This document shows, in pieces, positions 8,326 to 16,282 of a stretch of DNA of 40,748 nucleotides. How positions within the stretch are numbered: position 1 is the first letter of the stretch; every line of letters starts with the position of its first letter. The stretch covers positions 1 to 40,748 of the forward strand of contig JBBRVW010000042.1 of the NCBI GenBank assembly GCA_038246545.1. The letters are read 5' to 3'. Made by a program: the position numbers and the translations under genes. The notes beneath the pieces are model-generated. The model was not told the origin of the DNA, searched no databases, and saw nothing but the letters and a program-made list of their open reading frames with translations. The stretch is from JBBRVW01 sp038246545 (GTDB lineage: Bacteria; Actinomycetota; Actinomycetes; JACCUZ01).

Positions 8326-9330
8326 TCAGTCCCTGCTGCTGGACAACGACGCCGCGATGGACACGGAGGCGGCCGCCAGGCTCCGGTGCCGGCGGGTGAA
8401 CCGGCGCTCCCGGAAGATGGTGCGGAGGACCCGGATGCCGTCCCGCACCGTGTTGAGGTTGCTCTCGCCGTAGATCCGCGGGTGCTCGAAGCTGGGAACC
8501 TCGGCCACCTGCGCGCCGGCCCGGGCGAGCCGGACGTTGATCAGGGTCTCGATCTCGAAGCCGTCGCCCCATTCCGGCGCCTCCGACCGGTCGGTGAGCG
8601 AGCCCAGGCCGAGCACCGGCACCAGCCGGGTCCAGAACGCGTTGTAGCCGTAGCACAGGTCGGTGTAGCGGGTCCGGTACATCACGTTGACCAGGCCGTT
8701 CAGCGCCCGGTTGCCGGCCCGCCGGAGCGGGGTGATGTCGGAGCTGCCACCGCCGGCCCGGAACCGCGATCCCTTGGCGAAGTCGGCACCGGCCTCGAGA
8801 GCCGCCACGAAGGCCGGGATCTCGGCCGGGTCCGCGGACCCGTCGGCGTCCAGCATCACCACGACGTCACCCGTGACCGCCGCGAAGCCGTGGGCCAGCG
8901 CGTTGCCCTTGCCGCGCCGCACCTGCATGACCACCTCGATGTCGGAGCGCAGCGAGCGCGCGACGGCGACCGTGTCGTCGACCGAGAAGCCGTCGACGAG
9001 GATCACCTGGTGCAGGCCCGCGGGCAGCCGTGGCAGGACCAGCGGCAGGTTCCGCGCCTCGTTGAGGGCCGGTACCACGACGCTGACCCGCAACGACGTC
9101 CACGGGGCGAGCGGCGCGTCGGGCGCCGACGACACCTGTGGCGGCAGGGGAGCCGTCTCCGGATGGGGTGCCGGCGGCGCCGACTCCCGTCGAGCTCGCT
9201 CGAACTGGCGCAGGTCGATGACCTCGCCGTCCGACGACTCCCTGTGCAGCGGGGCATGCCTCGGCAGCCCCTGGTCATGTACGTCCCCTGGCGACGGGTC
9301 GCCGAATGGGACGGTCTCCTCTACCGTCAT
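8326..9330 (-). CDS. Family 2 glycosyltransferase (dolichol-phosphate-mannosyltransferase-like)
   Basis: 334 aa from the ATG at 9330 (upstream GGGGGG; a GTG at 9369 is an alternative). After a disordered 75-residue N-terminus comes a GT-A fold: RVSVVVPALNEARNLPLVLP, VILVDGFSVDDTV, RRGKGNALAHGFA and the nucleotide/metal motif VVMLDADGSADP. The acceptor region GYNAFWTRLVPVLG and EIETLINVRLARAG follows. No membrane helices are seen, so it is a cytosolic or peripheral enzyme, probably transferring a sugar from a nucleotide sugar to a lipid carrier or glycan primer. It has 72 bp to the vWA gene downstream. It is divergent from the TagF-like gene across a 380-bp region. Confidence 0.88.
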   Translation of the reverse strand: MTVEETVPFGDPSPGDVHDQGLPRHAPLHRESSDGEVIDLRQFERARRESAPPAPHPETAPLPPQVSSAPDAPLAPWTSLRVSVVVPALNEARNLPLVLPRLPAGLHQVILVDGFSVDDTVAVARSLRSDIEVVMQVRRGKGNALAHGFAAVTGDVVVMLDADGSADPAEIPAFVAALEAGADFAKGSRFRAGGGSSDITPLRRAGNRALNGLVNVMYRTRYTDLCYGYNAFWTRLVPVLGLGSLTDRSEAPEWGDGFEIETLINVRLARAGAQVAEVPSFEHPRIYGESNLNTVRDGIRVLRTIFRERRFTRRHRSLAAASVSIAASLSSSRD

Positions 9331-9710
9331 GCTGCCCCCCGGCAGAACGTGCGCGTCACCCTCTGTCACATTACGTCAGCAATGTGCGCCGAGGGTCTGT
9401 CCCCACCCACGCGCTTGTCACCGCGTGTTGGTCACAGTGTTCACGCTTGTTCTGCTCTTGGAAAGGGAAATCGCCGACTTGGTCCCACCTCCCGGCAGAC
9501 TATGACCCGGCGCTGTGAAACCGTTACTGAATGTGACGACGATTCGTCCTGGTTACTGCGAGATCGTGGCGTGGTGTCGGACTCGTCCCCGGCGGGATCA
9601 TCGGCACTGGAGGGGGACCTGGCCCGACCCGGTGGCGCGGTCGGGGCCGGCCTGGGACGCTGTCCGGCGGCCCGCCGCCTCGGCGGTGCGGGGACGACGA
9701 GGGAGGACCG
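9331..9710. promoter_or_regulatory. Divergent control region between the GT2 and TagF-like genes
   Basis: No gene is seen in these 380 bp. The middle (about 9365-9560) is clearly less GC-rich than its surroundings, as expected of back-to-back promoters. CACATT (9367-9372) and AATGTG (9381-9386) form a 6-bp inverted repeat with an 8-nt spacer that could be an operator. No promoter boxes can be assigned with confidence. Confidence 0.4.
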
Positions 9711-10964
9711 GTGCTGGGTCGGCTGCGACGACTGGCGGTGGTGCGCCGGGTGGTCCGTGCCGTGGGGGTCGCCCGGGTGGTGACGGCGGTGGGGGTGGCG
9801 CGCCGACCGCTGCTGGGGGTCGTCGGGCTGCTGCTCTCCCGGGTCCCGCGGGATCCGGGCCGGGTCGTGCTCGGCGCGCCGCTGGACCGGTTCGCGGACA
9901 ACGCCGCCTACCTGTTCCTGCACCTGCAGGGGAGCAACCTGCAGCCGGTCTGGATCACCGGGTCCCGGGAGGTGCAGCGGCGGCTGACCGGGCTCGGGTA
10001 CGACGCCCGGCTGCGCTGGTCAGCCGCCGGCCTGCGGGCCACCCTGCGGGCCGGCACGTTCGTCTACTCCGCCTACCGGTCGGACATCAACACCTGGCTG
10101 GCTCCGGGTGCCCGGACGGTGTGCCTCTGGCACGGCCTGCCCATCAAGCGGGTGGAGCGCGGCGTCGTCCCGGCCGGCCGGCGGAGCTAGCCGCTGCGCG
10201 ACCGGCTCGACGGCTGGGGGCGCGAGCAGCCGCCGGACGTGCTGCTGTCGTCGACCCTGGAGATCAGCCGGCGGTTCATGTCGCCCGCGTTCGGCGTGCC
10301 CCCGGACCGGTGCTGGGACCTCGGCTACCCACGCAACGACCACCTCACGGCCGCCCCGGGCGCCGACCCGCCCGCTGCACTGCTGCCGGACCCGACCACC
10401 TGGCAGCAGCTGCACGACCAGCCGCTGGTCGTGGGACTGTTCCTCACCTGGCGTGACTCCCGGGCCACCGACGTCGCGGACACCGACCTGGTGACCGCCC
10501 TGGGCGAGGTCTGCTCACGGCACGGGGCCACGCTCGCCTACAAGGCGCACATGAACGTGGCGGCGACGGAGGTGGACGCCGCCCACGTCGTGACCATCCC
10601 GCCCGAGGACGACCTGAGCGCCTACCTCGGGCTCTGCGACGTGCTGGTCACCGACTACTCGTCGGTGGCGCTCGACTTCCTGCTGCTCGGCCGCCCCACG
10701 CTGTACTACACGCCGGACATCGAGCAGTACGCGCGGCAGCGCGGCTTCTACCTCGACCCGCGGTCGCTGCCCGGGACCTGCACCCCCGACCGGGCCGAGC
10801 TGCTGGCGGCCCTCGGGCGGCTTCTCGAGGGCGGCCCCGGCACCGGCGGTGCGGGGGTCGAGCAGGCCCGGCGGATGGTGTGGGGCGACGACGCCGGTGG
10901 TGCGGCGGAGCGGATCGCGGCCCGGCTGTCAGCCGAGGCCGGCGCCCGGGCTGCTGCGCTCTGA
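9711..10964 (+). pseudogene. CDP-glycerol glycerophosphotransferase (TagF-like) interrupted by an in-frame TAG
   Basis: One continuous reading frame encodes a TagF/TarF-like enzyme from the GTG at 9711 (GGGAGGA just upstream) to the TGA at 10962-10964. A single amber codon at 10188-10190 interrupts it (AGC TAG CCG). The first half has TVCLWHGLPIKRVERG, the conserved HGxPxK-like acceptor motif. The second half has DVLVTDYSSVALDFLLLGRP and YYTPDIEQYARQRGFYLD, the diagnostic nucleotide-binding region. Such enzymes polymerise or add glycerol-phosphate from CDP-glycerol to wall teichoic acids or other surface glycans. Unless the stop is suppressed or is a sequence error, the product is a 159-aa fragment without the active site. 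A separate downstream start near 10239 would give only the C-terminal half. The 3' end overlaps the convergent kinase-like gene by 36 bp. Confidence 0.85.
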
Positions 10965-11975
10965 CCGGCGCGCGGCATCGGCCAGCTCGGCGAGCAGCGA
11001 CGTGAAGTGGCGGCGCAGCAGGCTCAGCCGTACCTGCGTGGCACGGGGCCGGCGCTGCAGGCAGTCGGTGTGCCGCATCGCCCAGCGGGAGGCGACGCTC
11101 TCGATCAGCGCCCACCAGGTGGTGACCGGCACGGCGCCGTCGTAGTAGGCCTGGAGGAAGGTCGCTCCCGACCGGGCGCGCAGCCGGTCGACTGCCCGGA
11201 CGCCCGTCCCCGCGACGAACATGGGCGCGTCGTCGAGCATCGTCACGAACCGGACGACGTCGACCTCGTCCGGGCCGCGCACCGCGAGCTCGGCGTCGAG
11301 GCAGTGCACCGTGCCCGGCGAGAAGACCAGGTTCTCCGGGGCGAAGTCGCCGTGCAGGAGCACGTGCCGCTGCCGGGCGACGGCCGTGCGCGGCACCGCC
11401 ACCGGCCACGGCACGTCCAGCAGCCGCGTGGGCAGGGCGGCCCCGGCCAGCGCCGTCGCGGCCCGCGCAGCCACGCCGTCGTGGAGCTCCGAGAGCGAGG
11501 TGTCCACGTCCTCCGCGACGTCCACCGCGTGCAGGGCGCGGAGCACCCCGGCGGCGGTCGCGGCGCCGGCCAGCAGCCGGGCCGGCGCCACCAGGGCCCG
11601 CGGACGGATCAGCGCGGTGAGGTGGGGGCCGGGCACGAAGTCCATCGCGAGGCCGGCCACGTCCGGCAGCAGCGCCACCGCCCGCGGCGCGGCGAAGCCC
11701 GTGCCCGTCGCGTCGAGGTGCGCGTTGAGCCGGCGCAGCGCGGCGAGCTGGTCGGCTGCGCTCGCCGGCGGCCGGAGGTCGACCTGGGCGACGCCGGGGT
11801 GCGGCACCTTGACCACCCAGCGGGGCACCCGATCGGCGCGGGTGCCGACGAGGTAGATGTCGGACCGCCGGCGAGCCTGCGAGCCCACCAGCACCAGGTC
11901 GGTGCCGGCGAGGGCCGGCGTCTCGCCGAGCGCCGCCGTCAGCGACCGGAGCACCGCCGACGGGTCACCGCGCAT
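10929..11975 (-). CDS. APH/choline-kinase-like phosphotransferase
   Basis: 348 aa from the ATG at 11975, overlapping the end of the thymidylate-kinase-like gene by 11 bp. It has a protein-kinase-like fold: N-lobe lysine in RWVVKVPHP (K56) and catalytic loop HVLLHGDFAPENLVF (H208, D210, N215). HCLDAELA follows in the position of the metal-binding Asp (D227). This is the aminoglycoside-phosphotransferase superfamily, whose members phosphorylate small hydroxyl compounds such as sugars, choline or antibiotics. Here it is the last gene of a polysaccharide operon, so its substrate is probably a glycan precursor or head group rather than a drug (inference). It has no membrane segments. Confidence 0.78.
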   Translation of the reverse strand: MRGDPSAVLRSLTAALGETPALAGTDLVLVGSQARRRSDIYLVGTRADRVPRWVVKVPHPGVAQVDLRPPASAADQLAALRRLNAHLDATGTGFAAPRAVALLPDVAGLAMDFVPGPHLTALIRPRALVAPARLLAGAATAAGVLRALHAVDVAEDVDTSLSELHDGVAARAATALAGAALPTRLLDVPWPVAVPRTAVARQRHVLLHGDFAPENLVFSPGTVHCLDAELAVRGPDEVDVVRFVTMLDDAPMFVAGTGVRAVDRLRARSGATFLQAYYDGAVPVTTWWALIESVASRWAMRHTDCLQRRPRATQVRLSLLRRHFTSLLAELADAARRSERSSPGAGLG

Positions 11976-12693
11976 CGAGCACCGCGTGCAGTCGGCGGGC
12001 GATCTCGGCCGCGACGTCGGACGGCGGTGCCTCACCGTCGAGCACCACGACCGCAGACCCGCGAGCCGACTCGTCGTAGGCCGTGGCCTGCCGGGCCAGC
12101 TGGCTGACCGACCACTGCTCGGGCTTGCGGGCGTACGCGACCTCCGGGCGCACCCGGAGCAGCAGCTCGAGGTCGGGCGCCGGCGCGAGCCGGCGGACCA
12201 GGCCGAGCAGGAGGCCGGGGCGGACGTCGGCGTACCAGAAGCGGAGCTTGACGGCGCTGTCGAGCCGGTACCGGTCGAGGATCACGACCGGCGCATCGAG
12301 GCCGCGCACCCGACGGCGCAGGCTCAGCCCGGTCGACACCGCCGCACAGACCGCGACCGCGGTCCACACCTGTCGCACTACGGTCGAGCGCAGCCGCGCG
12401 AGGGCGGTCGGTGCCTTGACCGGGCCGGCGGGACCCGCGCCGGACGTGCGCTTCGGCCCGAGCCGGGACCGGAAGGACGCGGGCAGCCGGTTGAGCAGCG
12501 GCTCCGGCCAGATCTTGAACGGGATCCAGGCGACCTCGCTGGCCAGCCCGCGGCCGGCGAGCTCGGCCTGCACGGACCGGATCTGGCGGGTCTTGCCGGC
12601 CCCGTCGAGACCGGAGAAGGAGATGACGAGGAAGGTCCCCGACCGGCGGGAGGCCGGTGGCGTCGTCGCCAACCCGTCCGACACGCCGGTCAC
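11965..12693 (-). CDS. Thymidylate-kinase-like P-loop protein in a glycan operon
   Basis: 242 aa from the GTG at 12693, whose GTGA overlaps the stop of the upstream gene, so translation is probably coupled. TFLVISFSGLDGAGKTRQIR contains the P-loop GLDGAGKT (28-35), like thymidylate kinases. VVILDRYRLDSAVKLRFW matches the DR(Y/H) motif. A lid-like stretch RVRPEVAYARKPEQWS follows. The insert at 60-100 is longer than in housekeeping Tmk. The hydrophobic segment TAVAVCAAVSTGLSL (about 115-130) is unusual for a soluble kinase. Placed between a nucleotidyltransferase-like and an APH-like gene, it is unlikely to be the cell's dTMP kinase. It may phosphorylate a glycan-linked nucleotide or another small molecule (inference). 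Confidence 0.75.
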   Translation of the reverse strand: MTGVSDGLATTPPASRRSGTFLVISFSGLDGAGKTRQIRSVQAELAGRGLASEVAWIPFKIWPEPLLNRLPASFRSRLGPKRTSGAGPAGPVKAPTALARLRSTVVRQVWTAVAVCAAVSTGLSLRRRVRGLDAPVVILDRYRLDSAVKLRFWYADVRPGLLLGLVRRLAPAPDLELLLRVRPEVAYARKPEQWSVSQLARQATAYDESARGSAVVVLDGEAPPSDVAAEIARRLHAVLDAR

Positions 12694-13949
12694 CGCCGGT
12701 CCCCGGTGGCAGCGAGGGCAGCGAGCTCGTCCGCGACGCCCCACTGCGGCGCAGCGGCCTCGGCCTCCCGCCAGGTCGCCGGTGACACCTGCCCGAGGTC
12801 GCGCGGGTCGACCGCGCAACGACCGGAGCCCAGCGACCGGGCCGCGAGCAGCAACCCGTGCCGCGCGCCGGGCACGAGGCACCGGGGGTGGCCGGGCAGC
12901 GCCGCGCCGGCGGCGAGCACCTCGGCGGTCTCGACGTCCGCGGGCAGCCACGCCTTGGCAGGCACCACGCGGACCTGCTCGACCCCGGAGGGCCGAAGCC
13001 GGACCCAGCGGTCACCGACCGGGCGCAGACCCGTGGCCCGCAGCGACTCGGCCAGCGCGTCACCGTCGCCGTCACCGTGCAGGACCGTCAGCGTCTGCGT
13101 GCCCGGTGCGCGGCGCAGCAGCACGAGCACCGGGCCTGCGGCGCCGTGGCCGAGGGCGTCCAGGGACGCCGGCTCCCGGCCCATCCCCCCGGCCGACCAG
13201 AGCGCGGCGTACGCCGGCCGGGCAACGCCGCGCAGGCGTCGCAGGACGGGTGCGCGGCGGCCCGGAGCCGGTGCCGCCGGCCCGGCGTCTGCGCCGTCGT
13301 GGCCGCCGACCGCGAGCAGGGCCGGCCAGTCACTGGCGGTCACGGCAGCGACGATCCGGTCCGGGGCGTCGGGCCCGAGCCGCTCGGCGAGGTGCCGCTC
13401 CCCCGCGCTCGGCCGGGCCAGCGCGGTCACCAGCTCGGTCAGCTCGACCACCCGCCGCGGGGAGACGAAGCCCTTGTCCAGCAGGCAGTGCAGCGCGACG
13501 GTCCAGAACTGGTCGGTCGGGTCGAGCAGCCGCACCGAGCCGACCGGGCGCGCGCGGTCGAGGCAGCCCGGCTCGAGGTGCGACGGGACCGCCGGGTGCC
13601 GTCCGTACGCGAGCTGTGTCACGAGGTCGAGCTTCAGCCAGCCGCCGCCGGCCCGGTCGCGGACCAGGTAGAAGCGGTGCCAGGGGTGGGACCGCCGTGG
13701 CAGCCGGGCGAACCCCAGACCGACGACGGCCGCGTCGGCCCGCGCCAGGTCGTCGCCGTCGACGAGCAGGTCGACGTCGCCGGCCGGCTCGCCGAGCTGG
13801 TGTTGACCGCGCAGCAGGCACCACCGCACCCCGGCCGCGTCGAGCGCGGCGAACGCCTGCCCGAGCCGCCGGTGGACCGGGAGCGGCGTCGCCGGCGGCA
13901 CCCCCTCCGGCACGACGGTCAGGCGGCGGGGTGCCGGGTCGGGCGTCAT
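12690..13949 (-). CDS. Nucleotidyltransferase-like protein of polysaccharide clusters
   Basis: 419 aa. ATGA overlaps the upstream flippase stop. The core has WCLLRGQHQLGEPAGDVDLL with GDVDLLVDGDD at 57-67, a Pol-beta-type G...DxD metal-binding site. SHPWHRFYLV and WLKLDLVTQL follow, and a helical region to about 200. This resembles the uncharacterised nucleotidyltransferase-fold proteins found in exopolysaccharide loci. The C-terminal half (210-419) is Ala/Arg/Gly-rich and ends in a globular stretch, VSPATWREAEAAAPQWGVAD. Possible role: NMP transfer to, or sensing of, a glycan precursor; the function is unknown. Confidence 0.65.
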   Translation of the reverse strand: MTPDPAPRRLTVVPEGVPPATPLPVHRRLGQAFAALDAAGVRWCLLRGQHQLGEPAGDVDLLVDGDDLARADAAVVGLGFARLPRRSHPWHRFYLVRDRAGGGWLKLDLVTQLAYGRHPAVPSHLEPGCLDRARPVGSVRLLDPTDQFWTVALHCLLDKGFVSPRRVVELTELVTALARPSAGERHLAERLGPDAPDRIVAAVTASDWPALLAVGGHDGADAGPAAPAPGRRAPVLRRLRGVARPAYAALWSAGGMGREPASLDALGHGAAGPVLVLLRRAPGTQTLTVLHGDGDGDALAESLRATGLRPVGDRWVRLRPSGVEQVRVVPAKAWLPADVETAEVLAAGAALPGHPRCLVPGARHGLLLAARSLGSGRCAVDPRDLGQVSPATWREAEAAAPQWGVADELAALAATGDRR

Positions 13950-15304
13950 CGGGCGACACTCCGGTCGTCGACGTCGACAGTCCCGGTGGTGGCCGGGGAG
14001 CCGGCGTTGCCGTGGGCGGTCAGCAGCCGCCGGCCGCCGACAACGGCGCCCAGCAGCTGGGCCACCAGCCAGGCGAGGGCCATCCCGACGGCGCCGTGCG
14101 ACGGCGCGAGCCAGAAGGCCAGCCCGAGCGCGATGACGGCGTTCTGCGCGCGCAGCCGGAAGACGTAGCCGATGTCGTGGTGGGCGCGGGCCTCGGCGAC
14201 GCTCAGCGTGACCAGGCTGCGCGGGATGCCGGCCAGGGCGAGCAGCGCCAGCGCCAGCGCCCCGTGCCCGGCGGTGCTGGCCCCGAACAGCCGCAGCACC
14301 ACGGGCGCGGCGACGACGACCACGAGGCTGATGGCGGCGACCGTGGGCACGACCCGGCGCAGCACCGTGCGGCGCAGCGCCTCACGGCTCCCCCCGTACG
14401 TCGTCTCGACGGCCAGCGCCGTCCCGACGTTGGTCGAGAGCAGGTCGAGCGAGGAGCTGGTGAGCCAGCACACCGCGAACAGCGACGCCTGCCCCGGGGA
14501 CATCAGCTCCAGCCCGACGACCGGGAGGAACACCGTGGACGAGACGAGGAACAGGTAGCCGGCGTAGTCGAGCGCGATCCGCGACCAGGAGTCGCCGAGG
14601 CCCCGCTGGCCGTCGCTCCGCGGCGCGTCTGGCGGCGGGCGGCGGGTCAGCACGAAGCCGGAGACGACCGGGATGACGAGGACCATGCCCAGGAACCAGC
14701 TGACGAAGATGCCGGTCTCCGGCCAGACGCCGGCCAGCGCGACGACCAGCACCAGCTTGACGACGCCGAAGACGAGGTTCTCCACGGGCACCAGCTGCCC
14801 CCGCCGGAGCGCCACCAGCGACGCGTCCTGCAGCGCGAAGAGGTTGAACGCCACGACGGCGAGCACGAAGACGATCAGGCGGGGCGGGGTGTCGAGGACC
14901 GTCGACAGCTTGCTGAGGTGCGGCAGGACGAGCAGCAGGAACACGGGCAGCACCAGGAGGGTCATCCCGGTGGCGGCGGCGTACCCCTGCACGATCACCC
15001 GGCGGCCGTGCTCCCCCGCCCGCGGCACCAGCACGGCGAACCCCGGGCCGAGGTTCAGCTGGCAGATGCCGGACAGTGTCGTCATCGCGGACACCAGCGC
15101 GACGTTGAGGGCGAGGGAGCCCGACCCGTAGCTGCGGGCCGCGACGACCCAGAAGGCGAAGCCGAGCACGGCGTTGAGGACCGTGTTGACCAGCAGGGGT
15201 CCGGCGGTGCGGAGCAGCTGGTCGCTGCGCAGGTCGGCCACGACGGCGGGTAGCCGTCGACGGGCTCCCGCCGGCGCCCCGGGCGGGTTGGGGGTGCTCG
15301 TCAT
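13946..15304 (-). CDS. Polysaccharide flippase, Wzx/MOP superfamily
   Basis: 452 aa from the ATG at 15304, seven bp after the upstream GT2 stop. About 12 hydrophobic helices are visible, for example AGPLLVNTVLNAVLGFAFWV, the family's first-helix pattern, then ARSYGSGSLALNVALVSAM and LVYLFLV-type segments through to LAWLVAQLLGAVVGGRRLL. Members of this family translocate lipid-linked oligosaccharide repeat units across the cytoplasmic membrane. It lies between a GT2 and the nucleotidyltransferase-like gene, whose start overlaps its stop by ATGA. That supports an inner-membrane export step for the product of this cluster. Confidence 0.85.
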   Translation of the reverse strand: MTSTPNPPGAPAGARRRLPAVVADLRSDQLLRTAGPLLVNTVLNAVLGFAFWVVAARSYGSGSLALNVALVSAMTTLSGICQLNLGPGFAVLVPRAGEHGRRVIVQGYAAATGMTLLVLPVFLLLVLPHLSKLSTVLDTPPRLIVFVLAVVAFNLFALQDASLVALRRGQLVPVENLVFGVVKLVLVVALAGVWPETGIFVSWFLGMVLVIPVVSGFVLTRRPPPDAPRSDGQRGLGDSWSRIALDYAGYLFLVSSTVFLPVVGLELMSPGQASLFAVCWLTSSSLDLLSTNVGTALAVETTYGGSREALRRTVLRRVVPTVAAISLVVVVAAPVVLRLFGASTAGHGALALALLALAGIPRSLVTLSVAEARAHHDIGYVFRLRAQNAVIALGLAFWLAPSHGAVGMALAWLVAQLLGAVVGGRRLLTAHGNAGSPATTGTVDVDDRSVAR

Positions 15305-15311
15305 CGCGCCG

Positions 15312-16265
15312 TCAGCCCGCCTGCTGCGCGGTGCGCCGCCCGGTCCACCGGGTGAGGGCATAGCCCCAGGTCGTGAAGAGCAGCCCGAGGACGACTGCCC
15401 CGCCCGGCAGCAGCCGGTGCGGCCGGCCGGACCGGACCGAGTCGCGCAGGGCTGCGACGACGGCGCGGGGCAGCACGCGGGTCACGTAGCCCCGCTCCGT
15501 CTCCAGGCTGTCGGACTGGCCCACCATGCGGCTGATCACCGCCTTGGACAGCCCCTCGGAGTAGCACCGGCGCCGGAAGTAGGACCAGCTGGTGCGGTCG
15601 GCCGAGACGTGGTGCCGGACGACGGCGTCGGGCTCGTAGCGGAGCCGGGTGCCCGGGGTGGTCTGCGACAGGCGGATGCAGAACTCGGTCTCCTCGCAGC
15701 CGACCGGGCGGGTGCCCACCCGGCCCACCGCGTCGTCGAAGCCGCCGGCCTGCTCGAACGCCTCACGGCGGAAGGACATGTTCGCGCCCAGGAAGTTGCG
15801 CACGTCGGCGCCGACCAGCGGCGTCCCCACGTAGGTGCAGCCGACGACCCAGTCGAACTCCGGTGGCCACCATGCCGGTCGCGCTCCGACGCCGGGCCAG
15901 ACCGGGGTGGCCCGGCCGCCGACCCCCATCACGGACCGGTCGGCGTAGCCCGCCAGGAGCGCGGCCAGCCAGCCCGGCTCGGCTGCCGCGTCGTCGTCCA
16001 GGAACGCGATCACCTCGCCGTTGGCTGCGGCCACCCCCGTGTTGCGGGCACCGGACAGGCCGCGGGTGCCGCCGTTGGGTAGCACCCGCACGGCCGGGTC
16101 GAGCTCGGCCCGGCAGCGGGCGAGGAGCTCGTCGTTGTGGTCGATGACGAGGATCGTCTCCAGGGCTGGCACGCTCTGGGCAGCGACCGAGGCGACGGCA
16201 GCACGCAGCAGGTCCCATCGCTGCTCGGTGTACGCGCAGACGACGACGCTGGTGGTCGGGCTCAT
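15312..16265 (-). CDS. Family 2 glycosyltransferase with C-terminal membrane segment
   Basis: 317 aa. The GT-A domain starts immediately: TTSVVVCAYTEQRWDLLRAA, ETILVIDHND, GTRGLSGARNTGVAAANGEV and the metal motif FLDDDAAAEPGW (about 103-114). Acceptor/base motifs are NMSFRREAFEQAGGFDD and GCEETEFCIRLSQ (an ED-type catalytic pair). A hydrophobic stretch near the C-terminus (LLPGGAVVLGLLFTTWGYAL) likely anchors it to the membrane. It probably extends a lipid-linked glycan that the downstream flippase exports. It is second in the operon: 17 bp after the PKD-repeat gene and 7 bp before the flippase. Confidence 0.88.
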   Translation of the reverse strand: MSPTTSVVVCAYTEQRWDLLRAAVASVAAQSVPALETILVIDHNDELLARCRAELDPAVRVLPNGGTRGLSGARNTGVAAANGEVIAFLDDDAAAEPGWLAALLAGYADRSVMGVGGRATPVWPGVGARPAWWPPEFDWVVGCTYVGTPLVGADVRNFLGANMSFRREAFEQAGGFDDAVGRVGTRPVGCEETEFCIRLSQTTPGTRLRYEPDAVVRHHVSADRTSWSYFRRRCYSEGLSKAVISRMVGQSDSLETERGYVTRVLPRAVVAALRDSVRSGRPHRLLPGGAVVLGLLFTTWGYALTRWTGRRTAQQAG

Positions 16266-16282
16266 GTCCTGCTCTCGCGCCG

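Noticed and set aside
5899..9783. Very long plus-strand open frame (1294 codons) opposite GH16, vWA and GT2
   Set aside because: Antisense shadow of three well-supported minus-strand genes; the translation is Arg/Gly/Asp-rich with no domain. High-GC codon bias keeps such frames open.
12083..15253. 1056-codon plus-strand open frame opposite the kinase/flippase genes
   Set aside because: Low-complexity Arg/Pro/Asp translation; the opposite strand carries recognisable motifs throughout.
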